A stretch of DNA of 64,000 nucleotides from Haladaptatus sp. QDMS2 (GTDB lineage: Archaea; Halobacteriota; Halobacteria; Halobacteriales; Halococcaceae), in contig NZ_CP119793.1 in assembly GCF_029338295.1 (NCBI RefSeq), positions 186,001-250,000 on the forward strand. Direction: 5' to 3'. Position 1 is the first letter of the stretch, and each line of letters opens with the position of its first letter. This document shows positions 55,558 through 62,779 of this stretch, one piece after another. The translations under genes and the position numbers were made by a program. The notes below the pieces were generated by a model. That model did not search any database. It was not told the origin of the DNA and saw only the letters and a program-made list of their open reading frames with translations.

Positions 55558-56061
55558 ATGAAAAGGTACCTAGCACCGCTTATAATCGGTAAGCGGCTCG
55601 CAAACAGCAGTGGTGAACTGTCTGAAAAAGACATCGTACTCCTCCGGAGACTCTACGATGGGATGTCAGATGAGGAACTCCTTGGCGAGGCCGCCATCGA
55701 GTTCTCTGATGACATCTCAATGAAGGGAATAAGAGACGTGAAGCAATTGTTCGAGAAGGTACTCGGTATATCGTACTGGGAATCGATGCGGCGGACCGAC
55801 CTGGAGACTGAGCCGAAGCGTTTCGGGGAGAAGAATTGTGATGTGGCGCTTGCTACGTTCACTGACACGTCGACGTTCGCAGACGTCAAGCGACTGATGT
55901 GGTTCCTCGCAAACCAGTACGCAGTACACGACTCGATTGACTCGGGATTGATACAACAGTTCGACGACCTCGAAGCGGCTGTCAGCCAAACTGCAGACCT
56001 CGCGCCACTGAGCCGAGGTAAAGCTGAAAAACGCATCTGGGCGGTGTTGATGGATGAGTAA
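55558..56061 (+). CDS. Hypothetical protein coupled to a predicted nuclease
   Basis: 167 aa, largely helical and acidic, with DIVLLRRLYDGMSDEELLGE and VKRLMWFLANQYAVHDSID. No catalytic motif was seen. It overlaps the next gene by 8 nt. The pair looks like a small two-gene defence module or restriction system. The first gene could be a regulator, specificity or immunity partner. A palindromic TATA region precedes it, consistent with tight control. Confidence 0.6.
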   Translation: MKRYLAPLIIGKRLANSSGELSEKDIVLLRRLYDGMSDEELLGEAAIEFSDDISMKGIRDVKQLFEKVLGISYWESMRRTDLETEPKRFGEKNCDVALATFTDTSTFADVKRLMWFLANQYAVHDSIDSGLIQQFDDLEAAVSQTADLAPLSRGKAEKRIWAVLMDE

Positions 56062-56668
56062 GTTACAGGGGCCACCGACCGTGAACTGGAGGGGACTCAA
56101 CGGCGGCGAGAAGGATGTCCTCGCGAAGTTCATGTTCGAGGGGCCACTCGACATCACTGCTCTCGAGTTCGTTCACTGTCAGGTCCCACTCGGCATCCAG
56201 CGTGTCGACGACGCCTACCGCGTCCAAGACGGGAAACCGACCGGGTACAATGAGAAGTTCGCGCGGTCGTACGCGGAGTTGTTCAGCGAGAATGGCGCTC
56301 CGTGCGGGTTCTGGAAGTCAGGAAAAATCTCTGACATAGGGGGGTTCCTCTTGCAGTCCTACACGCGGTCTATCGACGCCATTGCGGTCGGTCCAGCTGA
56401 GGTACACCTACTCGAGATAAAAACATCTGGTGAGAAAATCGAGAGTTCGAGCGATGTCGATAAACCACTGGGCCAGATTGTGTCCTACACCAACCTCTTC
56501 AAGGAGGATTATCCGGATGTTTTCCGGAATCGGGCGCTCAAGCGTTGGATAATCACGATGGAGTCAAAGGTCGATATGACGCTCGTTCGCCCAATTCTCG
56601 CCGAGTTCGACGTTGGCTTCTTCGACTGCACTCGACCTGACTGCACCATCATTCCAGAGCGAGTATAA
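56054..56668 (+). CDS. Predicted PD-(D/E)XK nuclease
   Basis: 204 aa. SIDAIAVGPAEVHLLEIKTS (about 108-127) gives the core: Asp ending one strand, then Glu-x-Lys in the next, the PD-(D/E)XK restriction-endonuclease signature. Further on, QIVSYTNLF places a Gln and a Tyr where RecB-like members have Q-x3-Y. Its start overlaps the 55558 gene by 8 nt. Family and target are unknown. The motif is better formed than in the 4440-5126 protein. Confidence 0.65.
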   Translation: MSKLQGPPTVNWRGLNGGEKDVLAKFMFEGPLDITALEFVHCQVPLGIQRVDDAYRVQDGKPTGYNEKFARSYAELFSENGAPCGFWKSGKISDIGGFLLQSYTRSIDAIAVGPAEVHLLEIKTSGEKIESSSDVDKPLGQIVSYTNLFKEDYPDVFRNRALKRWIITMESKVDMTLVRPILAEFDVGFFDCTRPDCTIIPERV

Positions 56669-57237
56669 GCCGGTCCGTGGGATAGACGGTGATTCGAATT
56701 CCGGAATCCCACCTTCCAAGGTCTGTTAATCGGAGATTGCCAGCACGATTTGGAGTGGTGTTGATACGAATAATCCAGGCCTACTGGTCAGCCTCCTTTC
56801 AGGTCAGAGCATTCACAAATCCGGTGATGGCGCCGTGTGCCAGGCCATCTTCCCCACCCAACACAGTGGTGCCCGTGAGCTGAGTCGGAACACGTGTGCG
56901 GCGTTGAACCACGAATATGGGCTCGATGGCGACTGACAGTACCTGTGTGGGAATACACTGAGCGAGCAGCATCCCAAGCTCATGCAATGCGCAGGTACTC
57001 ACTTGAACATGAGTGAGGCTATCGCGGAAACGACCGAGAAGTGGGGACTCGCTGGAGGACCAAATCGAGTGGCAGAAATTCACAGTGAAGCATCTCATGG
57101 ACTAGATGGGCCACGAACTCGGGAACTTCCCCGTGTGAAACATGGTCAGGTTTACCCCAGCGATTTCCGTTCGTATAAGAACCGCCCATTGCTCATCCAG
57201 ATTCAATCTACTGACTCCCTGAATCTACTTCCCTGAC
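56669..57237. other. Decayed region without a recognised gene
   Basis: About 570 bp. Several short frames (for example plus 56982-57236 and minus 57098-56799) lack acidic haloarchaeal composition and family motifs, and stops break the rest. It looks like eroded coding DNA marking the right edge of the defence island. No repeats or insertion ends were identified. Confidence 0.4.
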
Positions 57238-57270
57238 CGCCAGTTTATGCGCCCCTGAGGGGCGAGGGGC
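57238..57270 (+). promoter_or_regulatory. TATA-plus-hairpin leader of the TFB gene
   Basis: CGCCAGTTTATG is followed at once by the hairpin GCCCCTGAGGGGC (57251-57263) and a second GGGGC. An almost identical block stands before the SWIM gene at 59348-59382. TTTATG would be the TATA box, which puts the hairpin just downstream of it, near the expected start of the transcript. Confidence 0.6.
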
Positions 57271-57292
57271 TTGCTGTCCCTCGTGAGTTCGA

Positions 57293-58228
57293 ATGGCGAC
57301 GAGAGACATCTACAAAACGGCGTTCGACGAAGACGTACAGACATCCCAAAATTCCTGCCCCGAATGCGACGGCAGAGTGACCACGAACACCCACGAAACC
57401 GTTTGCGACGATTGCGGCCTCATTCTCTCTGACCAAGCCATCGACCCTGGCCCAGAATGGCGGTCGTTCCCCGAAGACCAATCTAACCCGGAACGGACGG
57501 GGGCACCGCTCACACCCTCGCTGCACGACCAGGGGCTGTCGACGACCATTGGCAAGCACCACGACGGAAAAGGGCGTGCCCTTTCACCGAAAAAACACCG
57601 CCAACTCAGACGATTGCGCCGTGAACAAGGGCGTGCACAGCGCTCGACGACGCGAGAACACAATCAGATGCGTGGGTTTTACGAAATTCGACGCCTCGTG
57701 AGCGCGCTCGGCCTTGGCCAGAGCATCCGTGACCAGACCTGTGCCCTCTTCACCACGGCTCAGAACGAAGACCTGCTCCAAGGACGCTCACTGGAAGCCA
57801 TCGCAGCTGGATGCGTGTACGCGGTGTGTCGCTGCAATTCCCTCCCCCGGTCCGTCGCAGAAATCGCTCGGTTCGCCCAGTGTAACGAGGATTCGGTTCG
57901 CAACGCATTCGCGGTACTGAACACGGAACTGAGCTTGCCAACACCTCCTCCCACACCGCAGCAGTTCATCCCGCAACTCGCCTCGGCGCTTGACCTCTCT
58001 CCAGAGGTGAGACATCGCGCAGTCGAGTTCACAGAACAGGCACGAGAGCTGGGTATCGACAACGGCTGTAATCCGGCTGGCGTGGCCGCGGCGTGTCTCG
58101 AACTGGCGAGCAAAGCGGTCGACGAACGGGTCCTCCAATGCGAGTTAGCTGCAGAGGCTGACGTCTCCACGGCAACGCTCAGAAAGCATCGCGAAGCGCT
58201 CGCGGAAAAATTGGTGGAGGGACAGTGA
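57293..58228 (+). CDS. tfb: Transcription initiation factor IIB (TFB)
   Basis: 311 aa. TFB bridges TBP on the promoter and RNA polymerase. The N-terminal zinc ribbon is complete (C22PEC25...C38DDC41), followed by the B-finger/linker region WRSFPEDQSNPERTGAPLTP with the usual acidic-to-basic switch. Two cyclin-like repeats follow (about 115-210 and 212-305), the first with EAIAAGCVYAVCR and the second with GVAAACLELASKA. Haloarchaea carry several TFBs, and this one sits beside a defence island with a TBP gene 3.5 kb away. Its TATA-hairpin leader is shared with the SWIM gene. Confidence 0.93.
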   Translation: MATRDIYKTAFDEDVQTSQNSCPECDGRVTTNTHETVCDDCGLILSDQAIDPGPEWRSFPEDQSNPERTGAPLTPSLHDQGLSTTIGKHHDGKGRALSPKKHRQLRRLRREQGRAQRSTTREHNQMRGFYEIRRLVSALGLGQSIRDQTCALFTTAQNEDLLQGRSLEAIAAGCVYAVCRCNSLPRSVAEIARFAQCNEDSVRNAFAVLNTELSLPTPPPTPQQFIPQLASALDLSPEVRHRAVEFTEQARELGIDNGCNPAGVAAACLELASKAVDERVLQCELAAEADVSTATLRKHREALAEKLVEGQ

Positions 58229-58259
58229 AATGTTCCGCCCACTACAGTGGATTTTCAGA

Positions 58260-58379
58260 ATGGAGAACCTACCTAAAGTCGTCTATGAGTGTCGGCGGTG
58301 TGGGATGTCGGTCGAAGACCGTACTGCTGTGTGTCCATACTGTGAGCAGAGTTCGATCGCGACATACGAACTCGTGTAA
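58260..58379 (+). CDS. Mini zinc-ribbon protein (DUF7129/rubrerythrin-like)
   Basis: 39 aa starting at ATG 58260, 31 bp after the tfb stop. Two CxxC pairs (CRRC and CPYC, residues 11-14 and 25-28) form a compact zinc ribbon, and the ending IATYELV matches the short haloarchaeal proteins of this class (VYECRxCG...CPxCG plus a short tail). Function is unknown; many are probably regulators or protein partners. It may be transcribed with tfb. Confidence 0.75.
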   Translation: MENLPKVVYECRRCGMSVEDRTAVCPYCEQSSIATYELV

Positions 58380-58411
58380 CGTTCCGTTGTTCGATTGTGA
58401 CAGATACAACG

Positions 58412-59245
58412 TTAGATTTCGAATTCTGCGACGATTGGCGCGTGGTCGCTGTAGTCGTATCCTGCGGACAGATACCGACAGTCGTTGAGCCCGAATTCCT
58501 CAGACATAAACAGATGGTCGAACCGCTTCGTTCGATCCCAGCTCAGGTCCACATGGTCGATGTCTCCATATCCATGCACGGCGCGAAACGCGTCGATGAG
58601 TCCGATGTGACCAATGCCCTTGAGCAGATTGAGCTCTGCACTCACCCACCGATTCCGTATCTCTGCTTCTTTCTCGTACCCAAAGGGGATGGCTTGCCCA
58701 TCTGCGAGTTCTGTGTTTGGGGCGTTGAAATCCCCGGCCAGAATTCGTGGCTTTTCGCCCGTCGTGGTCATCCACTCGTAGACTTGTTCGAGAATGATGA
58801 TCTTCTCGACACCCCAACTACTCCCGGGGACGGCCCTGATGTTCAAAACTTCAATCGTCGCCTGTGGGAGTTCGATATCGGTGATGAGGATTTTCTCAGG
58901 GAACGCTGTGTCAAGCGTGTCCAGCTCAACGGGTGTGCCAGTCGAATCACGGCCGAATCTGTTCTCGGAGAGACGCCAGTCCTCGCGAACAGCCGTGATG
59001 TGGCCATTGCTATTGTCGAGGTCACGAGCCCACTCGATGGTGTCAGTGAGCGCAGTGTATCCCAACGTTTCGAGTAATAACTCGTGCCAGAGGTCTCGCT
59101 GGTTCGGATTCACTTCTTGGAGGAGGAGGATGTCTGGGAGACGATTGAGTGAGTCGAGCCACTCGACTTTTGCGTTGACAGCGGCGGATGACCCGGCAGG
59201 AGGGAATGTCCCGTCAACATTCCAGGACATGACACGAATTGACAT
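58412..59245 (-). CDS. Endonuclease/exonuclease/phosphatase (EEP) family protein
   Basis: 277 aa from ATG 59245; the frame is open to 59326 but the family begins at IRVMSWNVDG. Metal-dependent EEP enzymes cleave phosphodiesters or phosphate esters. Key residues seen: N9 in SWNVDG, E44 in LLQEVNPN, GDFNAPN (about 164-170), FDHLFM and the final SDHAP with the catalytic His. No signal peptide. It could be an AP-endonuclease-like repair enzyme or a phosphatase. The motif set is intact, but it does not distinguish them. Convergent with the mini zinc-ribbon gene. Confidence 0.85.
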   Translation of the reverse strand: MSIRVMSWNVDGTFPPAGSSAAVNAKVEWLDSLNRLPDILLLQEVNPNQRDLWHELLLETLGYTALTDTIEWARDLDNSNGHITAVREDWRLSENRFGRDSTGTPVELDTLDTAFPEKILITDIELPQATIEVLNIRAVPGSSWGVEKIIILEQVYEWMTTTGEKPRILAGDFNAPNTELADGQAIPFGYEKEAEIRNRWVSAELNLLKGIGHIGLIDAFRAVHGYGDIDHVDLSWDRTKRFDHLFMSEEFGLNDCRYLSAGYDYSDHAPIVAEFEI

Positions 59246-59347
59246 GCGAATTGTACAGGGTGAGCTACTATACAACTTTGGCAACCGGGAGGGATTGGTG
59301 TGGATGGTTGGTAGAACTTTGAACATCGTGTTTTCGGGGGTTTCGCA

Positions 59348-59382
59348 CGCCAGTTTATTGGCCCCCGAAGGGGCGCGGGGCC
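59348..59382 (+). promoter_or_regulatory. TATA-plus-hairpin leader of the SWIM gene
   Basis: CGCCAGTTTATTG is followed by the hairpin GCCCCCGAAGGGGC and then GCGGGGCC. It matches the TFB leader at 57238-57270 in order and spacing, about 28 bp before the ATG at 59410. Confidence 0.6.
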
Positions 59383-59409
59383 ACTCACAACTGGCCTCGC
59401 TATATCCCC

Positions 59410-59817
59410 ATGTCAGAACACATTTTGCAGCGACTGGAGTACACGAATCGTTCCCTGAAACGCGCCCAGTACGAAGCCTTCGAGTTCTCCCTCACCGAGA
59501 GAGGCGTGCTCGTCAGAAACGGCAGTTATGTCGACCCGGAGAATCACGAGTATCTCGTGACGGTCAAAAACGGCATCCCAACGAACTGTGAATGCCCTGC
59601 TAATATCCACTTCGAAGGTGCGTGTAAACACCGGCTCGCCGTGGCAATTCGCGCACCAATCTTGCAGGCCGCACAGAAGGTCGAACGCGTCGTGACCGAT
59701 GGTGGCGTCGCATCCGCGAAGCCCCCAGAGGCGGACGAGCCCGCCTGTGAAGAATGCTTTCCGGGGTTCACCTGCTGGGAGTGTTACCTCGCGGAGAAAT
59801 CGACGTTAGTCGAATGA
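59410..59817 (+). CDS. SWIM zinc-finger protein
   Basis: 135 aa. The SWIM motif CxCx(n)CxH is complete: C60-E-C62 ... C72-K-H74, inside PTNCECPANIHFEGACKHRL. SWIM domains bind DNA or proteins. A second cysteine group CEECFPGFTCWECY lies at the C-terminus. The TGA at 59815 is followed in the same frame by a further 36 protein-like codons, so the gene may once have been longer, or the next gene has lost its start. Short SWIM proteins like this are common in haloarchaea. Their role is unknown. Confidence 0.82.
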   Translation: MSEHILQRLEYTNRSLKRAQYEAFEFSLTERGVLVRNGSYVDPENHEYLVTVKNGIPTNCECPANIHFEGACKHRLAVAIRAPILQAAQKVERVVTDGGVASAKPPEADEPACEECFPGFTCWECYLAEKSTLVE

Positions 59818-60077
59818 CTGGAACACACAGAAGACCAGCTTGCCACGAAAGCGGTGGACCTGCAAGAGGAACTTGCGGAGTTTACTTCCACGGACGAGGT
59901 TGAATCACCGACCGCGCTTCGCACATCTATTGCAAGTGGTTGCTTCACGCCGCAGAGGCGCACGAGCGGCTCGAAGCTGTCTCGGAGTGGGAGTACGCCC
60001 GGTATCGGCTGTCGATCGTTTGTGATGCGCTCGAGCATTACGATACGTATAGTTCGTCGCGTCCCGCGTCGGCATGA
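59818..60077 (+). pseudogene. Frameshifted remnant after the SWIM gene
   Basis: Directly after the SWIM stop the same frame reads LEHTEDQLATKAVDLQEELA to about 59930. After a two-base shift another frame reads HIYCKWLLHAAEAHERLEAV and continues YARYRLSIVCDALEHYD to a stop at 60075-60077. Both halves have haloarchaeal composition and look like two ends of one helical protein with an internal deletion. No start codon precedes it. Confidence 0.6.
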
Positions 60078-60131
60078 CCGGCGGTCGTTCAGGCAGTGGG
60101 TCTGGGGCGGACCGTTCCTGAAAAAGACTCA

Positions 60132-60716
60132 TTACAGCCGCCGCTTGTTGTTCTCGTCGTATGCTCGGAGGTCCTGCGCCGCAAGTTGGACCGTTCGTTC
60201 GATGCGCTTTTGCCTGGTTTCGTCCGTCTTAGCCTCCTCGACGGCCGCGATGAACGCGTGCTGGTCAGTGTTCGAGAAGTTCTGGAAATTCTCCCAGGCG
60301 GTCTCGTTCTCACGCAGCGCCGCCTCCAGTTCGGATGGGATTTCGTGGTCGTCGGCGAGCCGATAAGCAGCCGCCCACTCGCCCGACTCCTTGGCCGCTT
60401 TGACGAGTTCCATTCCGGCCGAGGTCATCTTCTCCGCCTCGATCATCGCTTCGACCCGCTCCGTGTTCGCCTTCGACCACTTGCTGTCGGGATTCCTGGG
60501 TGTGAATCGACGGGTGTACGTCTCGTCGTCGATGCCCTTGACCAAACCGTCGATCCACCCGAAGCAGAGCGCTTCCTCGACCGATTCGCCGTACTCGATA
60601 CCGGATCGCTCTGCGTCGACCTTGTAGTAGCCGACCCACAGCTCCGTGGCTGTGTCGTGGTGCGCTTCGAGCCAGGCGCGGAACTCGTTGCGAGAGGCGA
60701 AGAAAATTGGGTCCAT
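60132..60716 (-). CDS. YdeI/OmpD-associated family protein
   Basis: 194 aa, normal for the family. Hallmarks are FRAWLEAHH near the start, ELWVGYYK, EALCFGWIDG, the YTRRFTPRNPDSKWSK stretch and NTERVEAMI. A C-terminal four-residue basic end follows a helical second domain (AWENFQNFS). The family is widespread, cytosolic and annotated as bacteriocin-protection or unknown, and the molecular role is not established. No link to the neighbouring genes is evident. It is divergent from the HTH gene at 61102. Confidence 0.85.
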   Translation of the reverse strand: MDPIFFASRNEFRAWLEAHHDTATELWVGYYKVDAERSGIEYGESVEEALCFGWIDGLVKGIDDETYTRRFTPRNPDSKWSKANTERVEAMIEAEKMTSAGMELVKAAKESGEWAAAYRLADDHEIPSELEAALRENETAWENFQNFSNTDQHAFIAAVEEAKTDETRQKRIERTVQLAAQDLRAYDENNKRRL

Positions 60717-61101
60717 CGTTCAAGATGGACATCGCCCGTCTACAATCATAGACTGTTCGCCTGAGCGAATTCATCTCCCAGCTCGCGTCAGGTTTCGATG
60801 TTTCAGACGCTATTCGACAGCGAGCTTGAAGGTTGGCTGAACAGTCAGAATCGACAGGAGTAACGTCCAGTGTCCGGACATCCGGCTTCGCAGCGGCTTG
60901 CATATACAAGGCGGGTCGCGAAGAGGGAGATGGTTGACGCAGACGGAGAACGCGAGGGTGACGGGTCACTGCAACGACCATCCAGTCGCATCGAGATACC
61001 TTAGAGGAGCAGGGAGCCTGACAACGCTTCTGGACAAGCGTCTCTGAGAAAGGAATAGTTTTCTCAAGAAAGTATATTTTCTGGAGCGCGTAGCACCCAG
61101 T
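60717..61101 (+). promoter_or_regulatory. Intergenic region with operator repeats over the HTH promoter
   Basis: 385 bp without a gene. The last 60 bp are structured: GAGAAA (61048-61053) pairs with TTTCTC (61062-61067), and AGAAA (61069-61073) pairs with TTTCT (61080-61084) around the TATA box gtatat (61074-61079). The box is about 25 nt before ATG 61102, so the mRNA should be leaderless and the repeats would cover the pre-initiation complex. Autoregulation by the HTH protein is the natural inference. Confidence 0.6.
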
Positions 61102-61614
61102 ATGACTGAACCGTGGGATGACGTCAACGAGCAGGTCAAAGCCGACTGGAAAGCCGACACCACACCATTCGAGCGGGTGTACGAAATCATCGAACAGACC
61201 CACGACGGGCAGTCCGCAGCCAACATTGCTGACCGAGCGCTCGTGAGCGAGCCAACGGCACGCCGACACTGCAAGGCGCTCGTGAACACCGGGTTCGCCG
61301 AGACAGCGCAGGACGGGCAAACGACGCTGTACAAACGAAACAGCGACCGGATTTTGATGTCTCGGATCCACGAGCTTCGTAACGAAACGACGCGGACAGA
61401 GCTGCTTGACAGCATCAGAGAAATGAAGGCCAAGATTCGGCGCTATGAGGACCGCTACGACGTAGTCTCACCCGAGGAACTCGCCCAGCACCTCGACGCC
61501 GACGAGTCGAAGGGTTGGGACGACCTGACCGCGTGGCGCACGACGCGGCAGAATCTCGCCGTCGCCCACGCAACACTCGCCTACGATGAAGCCAGCCATC
61601 AGCTCGCGGCATGA
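61102..61614 (+). CDS. HTH transcriptional regulator (ArsR-like, DUF7342-type)
   Basis: 170 aa. A winged helix-turn-helix covers about residues 20-75: ERVYEIIEQT, ANIADRALVSEPTARRHCKA as the HTH, then the wing AQDGQTTLYKRNSDRI. A coiled-coil follows (RIHELRNETTRTELLDSIRE, about 90-120), likely for dimerisation. Such short haloarchaeal regulators often precede a partner gene. Here the partner start (ATGA overlap) is cut short. The inverted repeats at 61048-61084 overlap its TATA box. Confidence 0.8.
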   Translation: MTEPWDDVNEQVKADWKADTTPFERVYEIIEQTHDGQSAANIADRALVSEPTARRHCKALVNTGFAETAQDGQTTLYKRNSDRILMSRIHELRNETTRTELLDSIREMKAKIRRYEDRYDVVSPEELAQHLDADESKGWDDLTAWRTTRQNLAVAHATLAYDEASHQLAA

Positions 61615-61722
61615 GCGACCACAACTGGTCGGGGAAACCACACCCGCAGGAAAGTCTCAACGAAGTGTGCACGGACCCTCACGGTGGCTCCGTGGACCGG
61701 TCGGCGAATCCCCAACAGAGGA
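61611..61722 (+). pseudogene. Truncated partner gene after the HTH regulator
   Basis: An ATG in ATGA overlap with the HTH stop opens MSDHNWSGKPHPQESL. The frame then loses haloarchaeal character, crosses the terminator hairpin at 61723-61746 and runs antisense into the TBP gene. The overlap is typical of a real coupled gene, so this is probably the start of a partner truncated by the rearrangement that joined it to tbp. Confidence 0.35.
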
Positions 61723-61746
61723 CTCCTCGCGCTGTAGCGCGGGGAG
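61723..61746. terminator. Strong hairpin after the TBP stop
   Basis: CTCCTCGCGC (61723-61732), loop TGTA, GCGCGGGGAG (61737-61746): ten pairs with one G-T. It begins 4 nt after the tbp stop on the minus strand, so it is well placed to end tbp transcripts and, on plus, those of the HTH gene. It also resembles hairpins of IS200/IS605 ends, so a relic is possible. Confidence 0.5.
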
Positions 61747-61750
61747 GCTG

Positions 61751-62320
61751 TCACGCCGGGGCGGGAGCCATACCGATCTCGGTGAGTCGCTCGACAATCT
61801 CCGTCACCGCTCGTTTCGCGTCGTCCGGTGTCTTCCCGCCCGTGATGACGAGTTTGCCGCTGCCGAAGAGCAACGCGACGACCTTGGGGTCGTCGATGCG
61901 GTAGACGAGGCCGGGGAACTGCTCGGGTTCGTATTCGATGTGTTCGAGCCCGAATCCGATGGCGATGGCATTCAGATTAAGGTTGACACCGAGATCCGCA
62001 GAGGCAACGATGTTTTGGACGATGACCTCGGGGTCGTCGTCGACGGCGACGCCGAGCGTGCGGAGTTCGTCGAAGACCCGCTGGCAGGCGGCGTGGACGC
62101 CGTCGACCGATTTCGCGCCTGTACACACGATTTTACCGGAGCGGAAGATGAGCGTCGCGGCTTTGGGGTTTTGGAGGCGGTAGACGACACCGGGGAAGTT
62201 TTCGGGGTTGTAATCGGCTCCCTGGAGATCCTTCGCGAGTTGTTCGAGTTCGAGTTCGGTCCCGATGCCGGTCGATGCGACGACGTTCTCAATCTTGATG
62301 GTCTCGGTGGGGTCTCCCAT
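61751..62320 (-). CDS. tbp: TATA-box-binding protein (TBP)
   Basis: 189 aa from ATG 62320; the frame stays open to 62515, but TBPs begin a few residues before IKIENVVAS. The saddle consists of two direct repeats of about 90 residues: IENVVASTGIG...FPGVVYRLQNPKAATLIFRSGKIVCTGAK, then VQNIVASADLG...FPGLVYRIDDPKVVALLFGSGKLVITGGK, listed in parts. It recruits TFB and RNA polymerase to promoters. Haloarchaea have several copies. Length and both repeats are normal, so the protein should be functional. The hairpin at 61723-61746 follows its stop. Confidence 0.95.
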   Translation of the reverse strand: MGDPTETIKIENVVASTGIGTELELEQLAKDLQGADYNPENFPGVVYRLQNPKAATLIFRSGKIVCTGAKSVDGVHAACQRVFDELRTLGVAVDDDPEVIVQNIVASADLGVNLNLNAIAIGFGLEHIEYEPEQFPGLVYRIDDPKVVALLFGSGKLVITGGKTPDDAKRAVTEIVERLTEIGMAPAPA

Positions 62321-62779
62321 TACGTCAGTAGCTTGTGCTATGAAGACGCACATACCTGTGGGTAGGGGAGAATCCGGTGGTGAAAGAGCGTATGACTCCC
62401 TCGGGAGAGCTACCGACACGTGACGTGTTGGTCCGGGGAGCGTGCTGAAATGAGAGCGCGAGTCGGTCACCGACCACACCGGGATCGGGAGAGCGAACGG
62501 CCCTTTCAATGTCATCTACCACTTGAGTGCGGAGGCGGAAAAGGGCCCCCAATAGCGGACACAGACGGTATGATCCGGTTCCGCTCGTCTGACCGCTTGA
62601 ACAGGGTATCCCTCCCGGAAGCAGAGAAAGCGTCTAATGGCACCGAGATCTCCAGAGCGGATGGTCACGGAGATGGATGACGTATTCTACAGAAGGAACA
62701 AGGCGAGTGCCTCGGGGCTTGTCCCCGAGGTACTTCACCGGCTTCCACACATTCGGTGGAGCGAGTGGACGAAGGTGAC
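62321..62779. other. Intergenic region with a strong hairpin
   Basis: 459 bp between two minus-strand genes. It holds a perfect hairpin CCTCGGGG-CTTGT-CCCCGAGG (62710-62730), about 50 bp beyond the stop of the HTH gene at 62780. It could terminate that gene or be the relic of an IS200/IS605-type end. No gene was recognised. Short frames in both directions have non-haloarchaeal composition. Confidence 0.45.

Noticed and set aside
57310-57663. Minus-strand 117-codon frame inside the TFB gene
   Set aside because: Antisense of the TFB zinc ribbon and linker; the plus-strand protein is certain.
60310-61371. Minus-strand 353-codon frame spanning the YdeI-like gene and the HTH gene
   Set aside because: It overlaps two well-supported genes in other frames and contains no domain.
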